Of a stretch of DNA of 47,361 bases, positions 12,601 through 18,044 are shown piece by piece; the first letter of the stretch is position 1, and every line of letters starts with the position of its first letter. This DNA is from Staphylococcus sp. CAG:324. Lineage in GTDB: Bacteria > Bacillota_I > Bacilli_A > ML615J-28 > CAG-313. The translations under genes were made by a program, and so were the position numbers. The notes beneath the pieces were generated by a model. It worked only from the letters and a program-made list of their open reading frames with translations. It did no database searches and was not told the origin of the DNA. The stretch spans positions 1 through 47,361 of the forward strand of contig FR890806.1 in the NCBI GenBank assembly GCA_000433035.1. The letters run 5' to 3'.

Positions 12601-12801
12601 CACTTGTTGACCTGCCTTCGCATTCAAAAGTGTTGCGGAATCCCCAAATACAAGCCAAGATAAGACTAGTAAAACTATGAAAACAGCGATGCATGATAGT
12701 TCTCTCTTTAATCCACCTAGAAAGCCCCATAATGCATATAATATTACCACCACCAGCAATCCCAATCCGGCAAGTAGTAAGATTAGATTAAAATCCATCA
12801 T
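634..12801 (-). CDS. giant (4055 aa) CvpA-headed membrane protein with about twenty helical repeats
   Basis: Seen: one uninterrupted frame of 4055 codons. Residues 1-230 hold four hydrophobic segments (about 5-28, 36-53, 107-137, 206-227) with two CvpA-family hallmarks: a short basic loop after helix 1 (GFLGGLKRE) and a glycine-rich fourth helix after a basic stretch (GKRRLWGALAGALKG). The loop at 150-205 is rich in Lys and Glu. Counting positive-inside places helix 4 exiting the membrane, so the remaining roughly 3800 residues should be outside. That part is acidic, poor in Cys, predicted helical, and built of units of about 182 residues, each with one motif (hydrophobic)-[DN]-[WF]-x-x-E and one FSxEELxxD-like motif. 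There is no LPXTG and no catalytic motif. The start is ATGATG after AGAGGTG; the second ATG (12798) is equally possible. Family knowledge: CvpA proteins are small inner-membrane proteins linked to colicin V export and envelope homeostasis. Inference: a long surface filament or spacer, possibly an adhesin. The function is unknown. Confidence 0.8.
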   Translation of the reverse strand: MMDFNLILLLAGLGLLVVVILYALWGFLGGLKRELSCIAVFIVLLVLSWLVFGDSATLLNAKAGQQVAEFLGIQDGSISTVWDAVLVYARAQIPNGEVLLVEGKETYALFYSIASTVCHAIGLLVGTIAVLVICPIIRLITHIVGLIMRAVKKSKAKKNSTAITTEEKEEQKAVVVIPSTEEGEEAVLTKDENFIEKKPAGKRRLWGALAGALKGVFVVIMVCAPLSGLSSVINSASPETQKLLKDVINGDAKVQVAESSDDPIEMVFEFAKEYENSALGKFANGSRFFFGKSFSEQMFDGLFKMETKNQTIYLSDELITFIEAINALDGKVNFNQVNRTEFRTALEALKSSKLMAELMPVGIEYVYEIEEFNQLLVESGETDAFLDLRYNNWKRDMKLVLDAVKEAYDLNLFPFEEFNYLTMNSKELNDVTTLLSRTELLSDALPIGLEIVFSLEAVQKQIGKIDVPDLQDVNMEQELDMIVSIYDKFKDYGIESFEGFDGNEFLKTVLNDENQTNVLFDIVQKVLDLQLVDKLAIPAVFGYAKTNEQFASLLEDSGETDNFMALADTLTVDDLSIYVDAVKIALELVDVTNFPSIGIDYFHFNPNLLDEVILKLFSTSKTNQVLSVGVPIALSVDAIKQVMEDALTDVRFDGIDWESECILIVNIYREFLKLEFESVDDFAGDKIDLLQTLLEDEGKYNATLSILLKLVDAQLYNRAGVPSMQYFLDKLIDENYQEFSDIIGLDGISVEQWKADLQNILESAKLINELHVLDNLNPFDYTKLDIASDEGVEKIKVLIQNIFDLHLLGNDELKTKLLVASIRQFNWAILPENFAMDSIVWDNEESVLLQLVDIYKNINDLDGFDIFDINNTKWVDLLENEEFLDYVISALESAVDSSIVLELLPGLLDKYVLPRLDEIESVDDETLFSDILSKVPSEELVNELIKLIDVVKAAVEIHLFDSKNNIDAIDFSNTDALKTIVSGILDSTLIQDYEGRIIRIILKATNLLDIPKDSAVYEQLVSIDYSGEKDVLIKFIDAIEPVLKDPNFKLTNEEGKFNLDLVFWAEDQNANTLLEGIQILFGSYPDNEEVGSKLIEALLPSIYDTFIEGKDLIPEEFKDIIAELDVTNASGELLVRDIRRLIFVAEQLIEMDAHTLLNNGDMFISTPEAVNAIHRILDALHDIELIKGHESQTLAWGVNYLANKLEINVDEVTDEFNDVNWLEQNEVYKEIFADIATLLRNNEILTYNELLEFIRNKEYNTSKFITDQNVNDVLDILDRLVDVEVIDAIVPLAVKYGITVLDNKSGIAADYINDFTSEELNHDFHKLIEIAHKLVDDLDIVTYYIHQFDGDLPLPNEEVVRLLVDDVFELNIVIHADGKLATLIYDEIVKRVLKDDQKLIVSADDFAFDTIDWASEKEIIREFISIGYDFLEVNNIQNMASVQQLIKEKLYASPAILRDETGYVLSDAIRVLQNSQLVENVIEKLYNYGIDFLANSGKVNLPIPIDYLSGMPKDKLMEDLGHVANILDKAVEFGLMEYFADNDIRGLNLELVAQMVEDLYTLNIVKDHDLELLGNIYNYGLKYLEDQTNGTFILTQTQIDQIDGEQEFVALANVVRSLQAVIDTGSIHSLGDVMNFINNKTYKTKEFYAKNVYHAIIDVVNCATDLQLLELITPQLINHAKVFGETKNLDLSFLQTDEYTASLFIDDVRTILDMAKIGYDFGIIDYVFDRTLYTIESEALCNMLDFVPSLHIANMYLDELLYQGVRYGLDKANIAITVTKEDFANISLATEISALKEVVRATKELLDEKDIITLNDVKTFFNDKEYNKEAFYDVATGTILEKVVTAAADLQTVQVLLPKSLNYGVDKVTQVDLGFLKDEFSKEELAADFKVLARCIVPAIQAELVGLAFGKDFNDLVLHFEIYPEMLDVMQDMYILNKKYAQFAALGINETLKAIKIDKSVKASEFEGITFKQELSSLKEVVSGIEMLASSKGYHTIGGVRDAINAKVYQTVAFYDTEVGASLEKILDYAADLQTVQVLLPKALNYGVDKVTQVDLSFLKNEFSKEELAEDVKVFAKLVTPLIEAEFVKILFKGNLDEVTLHYDIYQEMLDGIQNMNILNKKYANFIVMATNYGLDKVNSKQEVTTDMFDDIQFANEVTMLKDVVSSIAQLTDGLNAYTIGSVKDIYDDVVKNKQYKDIKYSNQVVVNHVLNVLNQALNVEALQVLLPTASIHVSEYLFEKGTDIRFLFESVSQEELVEDAKNLIFTLTDLVEYGMVEFALHDGEIDVANVDAIQNAIDKVIHLHILSNNEERAIFVLLDKLGIDTKDITLSDVNWQEEVLTLQNIVNEAKDILVMEQANTISKIKAIEVKKFITITDDTNGYIDVFAEVLKALSADQLVERLSLPVAKKYLAKLDPKYEGLLDIHNIYHSGNEFSADLASLADILLEIKKLDIFTFLVQSADYPFSEINVIDQLIQLVFNLNYLNIDSNRLNEVIKAVDPLVKYDLSQIDATGVDLRADADKFVEMYDSLVVVLTHENWPIKNKDDLKNVSVQKEFLLSTTVWENMVDALLKWMDTTVYDKTGAAIAVLALPAVKQFAPTYYDLLALDSVTVEMMANDLELARGVLEDLSVLDLTQIAKNGEYLTMDVKTVINHVIDVVVDSMILEGHTNRLFEHLMDTYINGHQIAGIDVPNGTIVAEGIDFAYDRDAYKGLVDEAFAIFANENITTIDQLKTFVKEIRQKSKFVEFTSQDSNWQSMEKIVNYLANMTMVEVNGLSVMNHIVSPQLDGDLATIVDFSQYNKSEFMSDMHALAVFIAQLNEFGIASVMRNENIHYDQAPLVKDMLHTIASVNYLKYNLDALIDLVDSKNVLPIQLKSLKLDEFDYQGDVIFIGNAYEDLIPFLTSSDNTLQTRSDIMNFIRSNFELSDTLKDAVVAHKYAFVDAYDELVQTTMLPLLMNEVANYAKTKLPTQYQDVIDMMKIDELTFAQKQQDVLQSAIIARSLVDLGLGDVIRHRDYNFEGSVISTLNNSFVEIEKVDLITDIIDMLYPLHILRNRADLVVEFLHALDVDTTEIDFSHVDWDFELVQVKTIVYNGLKALLDYDIQTVKETKNYISNFIHMTAKDMLKELRDIYHMIDLERVVYVVEAMDYSSAFDQIFKPLYNRYILNRLPSRLSELGDLTEYSVTNLDEDMHYFAIMARALFDIKEVPGSIKDNAESLDCILPAQNAIEAFFSLHYLDQKRQAIVHFIDDWKPSLGLDSLDLTNVDFKVDGHTISQYAKDILVVLSQTNYLQLEITQLGNTYLMSSVVALYNGLVETSLFDVTSLWAFDTHIEPKLQDIEQLGKLTFTDERVHSIFVEVGKTLDAMLDMGFFSNDGVDFTNKENTDRLFGLLTDIFTPNDITLKYIDKFKANMYEIGYVALSYEGLSTTDELRAIRNSMKSVMSFIRNYASEFKDNYSILADATLQADLTNCIQELFDSRIIAQLGMPFIHGVVKILTKDIVTLNILENVQNDEFIHVFLPDVYTVINALNQLGILNKDLNYKDADAILALARSIIYGESFQEHVADIIQFAMCFVGIQVKDADLSDVNWDSEYIALEGALNEMRDVLKDVVISNKHTYLNNEFLSALANATPYFETSKFLPKVAREVADFVANRYYGNRFDAYINHLFDVNYTDEYLMKDYGYADDILRLVVASDYFGNGISNDNLDPVVDLVDILFSLEYAKGMEARILEAGFKRMDLFKDYEVDFNKVTDWSIEKDAFVLALRKLAQFSKMIALNEITPEIMKDEGVQNQFVIVVDAMSKSILGQQLLPQIYAEYIENNLGDEYAGIIDFNDPEFTPDMWASEFEKLFKGYNTLVNNGFGSDSGLTLSLDETIDTMAILFGQRGNSEAGIYAIVKHPEEWVKRLLDNHVVDLSNGATLNMSTDRDWLEEAYAIVDVLVAMKSFTDVEQDFDYSLVYHTTDATKLENVLVATTNCVALRGTIMQIIVNTMNTNPSMQEKLEESGVIDATFFEEYALYEADSTYYNASYWTSERIHQFAVGIAEANEILSN
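6601..6714. repeat. copy A of a near-identical direct repeat inside the giant gene
   Basis: This segment matches 7150-7263 with four mismatches that I count over 114 bases, at an offset of 549 bases (183 codons). It encodes the FSKEELA / VDKVTQVDL / LQTVQVLLPK part of the unit. Flanking sequence is also similar but more diverged. Confidence 0.85.
7150..7263. repeat. copy B of a near-identical direct repeat inside the giant gene
   Basis: Partner of 6601-6714, offset 549 bases, about 96% identical. The offset equals one protein repeat unit, which points to a recent in-frame duplication or gene conversion between neighbouring units. Confidence 0.85.
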
Positions 12802-12836
12802 TTTTTCACCTCTTTATTTCATGACTTTACCTACTT

Positions 12837-12865
12837 ATTTTATCAAATTTTTGATTTTTTTGCAA
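12837..12865 (-). promoter_or_regulatory. candidate promoter of the giant gene
   Basis: TTGCAA (12860-12865), 17-base spacer, TAAAAT (12837-12842), read on the minus strand, about 35 bases before the start codon. A weaker alternative is TATAAT at 12918-12923 with TTGAAT 19 bases upstream. Apart from these the interval between the two large genes holds only the terminator of the upstream gene. Confidence 0.5.
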
Positions 12866-13035
12866 GCGTTTTTGTCTAATTCATGTTTTTTTCTTTATAT
12901 TTGTTTTCAATCTATACATTATATTGTATTTTTTGAAATATTATTCAATTATTTAATTGGATAATAAATAGGAATTTTTCAGTTAGAAATTTATTTAATT
13001 TTTATCTCTAATATATTTAATTTTATATAATTAAA

Positions 13036-13067
13036 AGTCTCTTAAATAAAATTAAGAGACTCTTTTT
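13036..13067 (-). terminator. terminator of the 1178-aa CvpA-headed gene
   Basis: The arms AGTCTCTTA/TAAGAGACT (13036-13044, 13053-13061) are perfectly inverted with an eight-base loop. TTTTAATT follows on the minus strand. It begins only a few bases after the stop codon. Confidence 0.75.
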
Positions 13068-16000
13068 TTATTTGATCAATCCTAAATATTCTAAAAATGT
13101 TTTAGCAAGTTCTGAATGCTTAACCATATTACTTAAAGATTCATCATCTTGAATATTAAAATTTTCTTTATCCGAAGTATTTTGATAAGCCTCTAAAACT
13201 GAAGTGATGGTACTTGCTTCTTCTTGCCAATTTGTAGTATCATCTATCTTCATACTCGTATTACCACTTATAATGGTATTGAAAACATCTTCAACAAAGT
13301 TATAATCCATATCATTCCTATCAAAGGCCTCAATATTTTGTTTTAACTCGTCAATATCGTTTGTAGTCATATGATTGATATCTAAATTCTTTATATTCTT
13401 AGCTAAATTAAAAGTTGTACCAATACTAATTGCTTGGGTTTTTAAAGTTGTAGGTAGTGTAAAATCATACAATGGTAGATTCGTACTTTCATCTACTGGT
13501 AGCATATTTAACCCATTTACACCAAGCATATCATTTAAAATTGCACCACATAACTTAGAAGCAATTACACCATCGCTTGCAAGTAGCATCAAAGAGGTTA
13601 TCTCTTCGCCTTGTATTTTTTCAAAATCAATATTACCCTCTTCATCTTCTGCAAATAATGCTAAACCTTTTTTAGATACTTTTGTTAAAATTTCAAATTC
13701 CCAAACGGCAGTATTCTCAATAATGGTCTGTTTATCATCATCTGATAGTTGAACCTGATATCCTGTAGATTTTAACATCTCTGTTATAATTTGGAAAGCA
13801 TATTCACTAGTTACTTGAGATTGAACTAAAGCATCAAAGGTTGCAGCAAACTGATTAGAAATTTCTAAATAATTGCTAGCCTCTAAGTAATTATCAGAAA
13901 AGACATGATCAATATTACTTAACTTTACTAACTCAACACTGATATCAACTAAATTTGCTCTTTCGCTTTCCCAATCTACTGCATCAAGAGACGAAGCATC
14001 AAATGATATGATTTGATCCATTTTAGTAAGTTCCAAAATTTTTGTGATCAATTCTTTTTCATGAGAACAAATCAATCGAAGAGATAAAATTTTATTTACA
14101 AAATCTCTAAATTTCATTTCATTTGCTTCAACATTTAAGTCTAGTTGATACTGATTTGTACTATCAAAATGCTCTTCTAATTTTAATTCTTTTGATAAAT
14201 CATAGATATCAAAAATAGTATCAATATCTTTAGTAAACTCATTTTTTAAATAACTTGGTGTAATATAATTTACCATTTCATCAAAACTTGTATTCACAAA
14301 CATTTTTTCAAGATAATCTATCACAATTGGAGCAAGATATTTTTCCGATATTTGTAATTGAAAAATTTGTTCCATTAAAATTGGCAATCTAGTTCTAGCT
14401 TTTTGATTATCTAACAAAACCGATAACTCATCTGGATTCAAATCAGTATCAATAATAAATACCATTGCCTCTTTTAAAGTTGTTCCTAAACTATGCAATT
14501 CTACTTGCCAATCTATATCTTCTTTCAACATTTCCTCAACATTAATATTTATTTCTTCTGGCATAAATGAGAAGATTTTTTTAATAAATATATTTTCATG
14601 ATTTTCAACTAATTTCATAGATAATATACCATTGATTGCTTCTTGTAACTTCAATTCAAATTCAGGAGTAACCTCTATTCTATTTTCTTCTTTGTTTTGA
14701 AAATACTCTACTATTTTTAATTCCTTTATTGTTTTATAATTGTTCACTAATAAATGAAAATCACTAGTGAAAAAGTGTTGCAAATAGTCAGGAGTGATTA
14801 TACCAACAAATTCACTTAAATTATGATTATTTAAATAATCCTCTAAATATTGAATAACAAGGGGAACAAAATATTTTTCTGAAAGTTGCATCTTAAACGT
14901 TTCATCAATTACATCCGTTAAAATATCAACAATATGATTATTTTCTAACATCGCTGTCATATCATCTTGATTCAATTTAGCCTCAATGATCAATTCTAAA
15001 ACACTTACCGCCATTTTTGCGACACTATCCACTTCTTGATGCCAATCAATATTTTCATTTAGCATTTGATTTAGTTTTTCTTGATCATAGTCTGTAAACA
15101 TAAAGGCGGTTTGAACCAATTTCTTTTCTTGATTTTCTAATAACTTTAGGCCAAATAACTGATTAATAGCATGATTTAATTTTGTTCTCAATTCATCTGT
15201 AATACTCAAATTGGGATTTTCATTAGCAAAATAAGCTATAACCCCATTTTCATCAAGAGTTGTATATATATCTGCTAATGTTAAAAAATCATCTGCTAAA
15301 TCATTTTTTAAATAATCTATATCGATTAGACCCATTAAATGTTCAAAATTATTTTCTTTTAACAAATCATCTAAATAACAGATTAAAATTTTAGATAAAC
15401 CTTTTTCAGATATTTCCAAATTAAACCCTTCATCTAAAGCATTAGATATATTCAATTTAATATTTTGATTAGTTAAAATTGCTTCTATACTTACATTGTT
15501 CAAATCGATTTCTTTAGCAATTTTTAAAACTGCCACAAAAAAAGCTTGAGATTGTTCTAAATCTTGATTAATGTCAATTGTTATTAATTCATCATAATTC
15601 AGATTACTTCTTTTAATTAAATCAATATGCTCCTCTTTTACTTTTAAAATATTCATTAAGGTTGGATATGCAACTTTAATTATTTTACTTTTAGCAAGAT
15701 AAGCTATGATGCTATTTATATCCTCCTCATTTAACTCATCAACCATATAGTTGATGTCCCTATCCTCTTTCGTAAAATTTTGAAACAATTCAATCGCCCT
15801 TGGTAGATAAGCACCAATGGCATCTAATTCTTTAATTATATTTATTTTTCCATATTCTGTTTTGATGGATAGATTTTGACCAAAATATTTGGCACCAAGT
15901 CCAAATTTACCTTCTTTGGTCTTTCCTAAATGAGATGTTAACTTTAAGGTTACAGAACTATCTGTAATGCTATTGACAACCTCTTTTGTTTCATTTAAAT

Positions 16001-16604
16001 TAGCATCATATGTTGCGGCTTCATTTATAATCACTTTACCGGTTTCTAATGCTCCATAAACCGGCAATATCAAAACTACAAATAAAATGAAATAAGAACA
16101 AACACCAAGACATCCTCCTAAAATACGGCTTAAAAGATGATGTTCTTTGGCTTTGGCAAAAGGAAGTGTCAAACGAAAAATTAATCTTATTAGAGGGGAA
16201 AGAATTAAAAAAACAAAAATGGCAAAAACAATATATAAGACAATTCCGACCATTGATATCAAAAAGTCATCAATTAAAAGGTCAAGTTTTGTTTGTATTA
16301 ATTCATCAAGATTGCCATCAAAATAATTATTAGCAATTTCGGTTTTCACAATACCACTAATAGATACTTCTTCGGTCAATACTTCTTCATCATAAGGAAT
16401 ATGTGCATGAATAATTATCTTCCCAATGGGTTTTATAAAAAGTAAGATAAGCAATAAAGGTAAAATCCTACTCGCTAAAACCAACGAAGTATGAATCAAT
16501 CCTTTACGAAAGCCCTTAAAAGCATAACATATAATGGATAATATGATGAGAACATCAAAAACGATGAGAATAATTTTTAAAGTTGTGACTAGTGATTCAC
16601 TCAT
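13068..16604 (-). CDS. 1178-aa CvpA-headed membrane protein with four helical repeats
   Basis: A smaller relative of the adjacent 4055-residue protein. Four hydrophobic segments (about 8-28, 38-60, 114-143, 161-184) carry CvpA-like features: the basic turn KGFRKG after helix 1 and the Gly-rich helix 4 (LLSRILGGCLGVCSYF). Positive-inside counting again puts the C-terminal 990 residues outside. Repeat motifs TIDINQD, NIDWHQE, DIDWQVE and AVDWESE fall near residues 343, 518, 698 and 877, a period of about 178, and a diverged TTNWQEE lies near 1127. Between them are LKNDLADDF, LQHFFTSDF and LKNEFTKDI half-unit motifs. It ends FLEYLGLIK. The start has a strong AGGAGG six bases upstream. It lies 58 bases after murA on the same strand with no clear terminator between, so the two may be co-transcribed. 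The function is unknown; a surface or envelope role is inferred from topology. Confidence 0.8.
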   Translation of the reverse strand: MSESLVTTLKIILIVFDVLIILSIICYAFKGFRKGLIHTSLVLASRILPLLLILLFIKPIGKIIIHAHIPYDEEVLTEEVSISGIVKTEIANNYFDGNLDELIQTKLDLLIDDFLISMVGIVLYIVFAIFVFLILSPLIRLIFRLTLPFAKAKEHHLLSRILGGCLGVCSYFILFVVLILPVYGALETGKVIINEAATYDANLNETKEVVNSITDSSVTLKLTSHLGKTKEGKFGLGAKYFGQNLSIKTEYGKINIIKELDAIGAYLPRAIELFQNFTKEDRDINYMVDELNEEDINSIIAYLAKSKIIKVAYPTLMNILKVKEEHIDLIKRSNLNYDELITIDINQDLEQSQAFFVAVLKIAKEIDLNNVSIEAILTNQNIKLNISNALDEGFNLEISEKGLSKILICYLDDLLKENNFEHLMGLIDIDYLKNDLADDFLTLADIYTTLDENGVIAYFANENPNLSITDELRTKLNHAINQLFGLKLLENQEKKLVQTAFMFTDYDQEKLNQMLNENIDWHQEVDSVAKMAVSVLELIIEAKLNQDDMTAMLENNHIVDILTDVIDETFKMQLSEKYFVPLVIQYLEDYLNNHNLSEFVGIITPDYLQHFFTSDFHLLVNNYKTIKELKIVEYFQNKEENRIEVTPEFELKLQEAINGILSMKLVENHENIFIKKIFSFMPEEININVEEMLKEDIDWQVELHSLGTTLKEAMVFIIDTDLNPDELSVLLDNQKARTRLPILMEQIFQLQISEKYLAPIVIDYLEKMFVNTSFDEMVNYITPSYLKNEFTKDIDTIFDIYDLSKELKLEEHFDSTNQYQLDLNVEANEMKFRDFVNKILSLRLICSHEKELITKILELTKMDQIISFDASSLDAVDWESERANLVDISVELVKLSNIDHVFSDNYLEASNYLEISNQFAATFDALVQSQVTSEYAFQIITEMLKSTGYQVQLSDDDKQTIIENTAVWEFEILTKVSKKGLALFAEDEEGNIDFEKIQGEEITSLMLLASDGVIASKLCGAILNDMLGVNGLNMLPVDESTNLPLYDFTLPTTLKTQAISIGTTFNLAKNIKNLDINHMTTNDIDELKQNIEAFDRNDMDYNFVEDVFNTIISGNTSMKIDDTTNWQEEASTITSVLEAYQNTSDKENFNIQDDESLSNMVKHSELAKTFLEYLGLIK
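13900..15600 (-). repeat. four coding repeats of about 180 aa in the 1178-aa protein
   Basis: Units are recognised by the same two motifs as in the giant protein: a (hydrophobic)-[DN]-W-x-x-E element and a half-unit element of type LKNxFxxD followed by a helix and an LxLxENHE-like stretch. Similar unit length and motif order argue for common descent with the 4055-residue protein. Confidence 0.6.
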
Positions 16605-16662
16605 ACGAAACCTCCTTTGTTCGTATAATTATATCATAATGTTTCTTAATTTACAAGTAGTT

Positions 16663-17916
16663 TTACATTATCTTTATTGTTAATCCTAAAGCCTTTAATT
16701 TATTGATTAAATCTTCATATCCTCTTAAAATAACCTCAACATGATCAATTGTTGTACATCCTTTCGCAATTGCTCCAATCACAATACAAGCAAAACCACA
16801 TCTTAAGTCATGTGCATAGATATTCGTTGCCTCTAAAGCAGAAGAATATATATATATCTTATCATGAATAACCTCAACATTCCCCTTTGCTTTTACGATT
16901 TCTGCAACATGTGAAACCCTTTTAGGATAAATTGTATCCATAATAATAGAAGGAGTAATCGCTTTCGTACATACAACTGTTAAAATTTGTTGTAGGTCGG
17001 TTGGAAAAGAGGGATAGAAAGAAATCTTTTTTTGAATTCCTTTAAGCGGAAAATCTTTTTTAATTTCAATACTATTTTTATTTTCCCGTACGTTAACCCC
17101 TAATTGTTGAAGGGTCTTGATTACTTCACGCAAATGAGGCAAATAGACATTTTCAATCTTCATATCACTTTTATCAACAGCTGCTGCTAAAAGCATATAA
17201 CTACCAGCCTCAATTCGATCACTCATAATAGTAAAATACGCACCATTTAATTTTTTGACACCAACAATTTCAATCGTATCATTATCTAAAATTGTAATTT
17301 TCGCACCCATTTTATTTAATAAATGAATAACTTGAAGTACTTCTGGTTCTAGTGAAGGATTCTTAATTATTGTTGATGCTTTTCTAATTACCGATATATA
17401 TATAATATTAATGGTTGCTCCAACTGATTTTTGAAAAAGTCGAAAACTATGGTTTTTATTGTTAATTTTTTTCTTTTTAAAAATAAGCCAATTGTTATTT
17501 TCTGTAATTTTATAACCCACACTTTTAAATGCTTCAATATGATAATCAATCGGTCTTTTGGTAAAAGAACATCCTCCAGGATAACTTGTTTTAAAATTTT
17601 TTCGACAAGCTACAAGTGCTCCCATAATATAATAAGATGCCCTAATTTTATGTACATCTTCTGATTGCAAGTTTATTTGAATTTTATTTCGTTTCAAATA
17701 CATTCGTTTTTTATCTTCTAAATAAATTACCTCAACCCCAACTTGTTTTAACAAATTAGCAAGCATCAAAACATCACTAATATTGGGTACATTGTTAAGA
17801 ATAAGCAAATCATCGGTTAAGATACTACAAACCATCAAAGGTAGCGTTGCATTTTTTGAACCACTGATACTAATTTTGCCTCTTAGTGCAGTAGTTCCTT
17901 CGATTTCTAATTTCAA
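16663..17916 (-). CDS. murA: UDP-N-acetylglucosamine 1-carboxyvinyltransferase, divergent
   Basis: MurA transfers enolpyruvate from phosphoenolpyruvate to UDP-GlcNAc, the first committed step of peptidoglycan synthesis in the cytoplasm. Seen: the substrate-binding KNATLPLM near the N-terminus, the mobile loop YPGGCSFTKRPID with the catalytic (fosfomycin-target) Cys at about residue 116, DRIEAGSYML, the FPTDLQQ aspartate, and the C-terminal ILRGYEDL arginine. The length of 417 matches the family. The loop and the region IYPKRVSHVAEIVKAKG differ from the common RFMHVDEL form, so it is a diverged member. A GTG at 17925 is in frame, but AAAGGTG itself is the best ribosome binding site and lies six bases before TTG (17916), so I prefer that start. 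Proximity to rpmE matches the B. subtilis murAB neighbourhood. It is divergent from aspA; I found no convincing promoter. Confidence 0.88.
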   Translation of the reverse strand: MKLEIEGTTALRGKISISGSKNATLPLMVCSILTDDLLILNNVPNISDVLMLANLLKQVGVEVIYLEDKKRMYLKRNKIQINLQSEDVHKIRASYYIMGALVACRKNFKTSYPGGCSFTKRPIDYHIEAFKSVGYKITENNNWLIFKKKKINNKNHSFRLFQKSVGATINIIYISVIRKASTIIKNPSLEPEVLQVIHLLNKMGAKITILDNDTIEIVGVKKLNGAYFTIMSDRIEAGSYMLLAAAVDKSDMKIENVYLPHLREVIKTLQQLGVNVRENKNSIEIKKDFPLKGIQKKISFYPSFPTDLQQILTVVCTKAITPSIIMDTIYPKRVSHVAEIVKAKGNVEVIHDKIYIYSSALEATNIYAHDLRCGFACIVIGAIAKGCTTIDHVEVILRGYEDLINKLKALGLTIKIM

Positions 17917-17973
17917 ATTTATCACCTTTGTTACAATTTATGCGAAAATATTAGAAAATATAATTAAATATGA

Positions 17974-18002
17974 TTGAATTTTTTTAAATTTTATGATATC
18001 AT
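17974..18002 (+). promoter_or_regulatory. promoter of aspA with overlapping dyad
   Basis: TTGAAT (17974-17979), 17-base spacer, TATCAT (17997-18002). The -10 lies inside the palindrome ATGATATCAT and an imperfect longer dyad that continues into ATATATCAT, a possible operator. Confidence 0.65.
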
Positions 18003-18044
18003 ATATCATGGTTTTAAATTATCAATTAAAAGAAGGGAGAAGCT

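Noticed and set aside
13375..13752. 125-codon plus-strand frame opposite the 1178-aa gene
   Set aside because: Shadow of the repeat protein without start signals.
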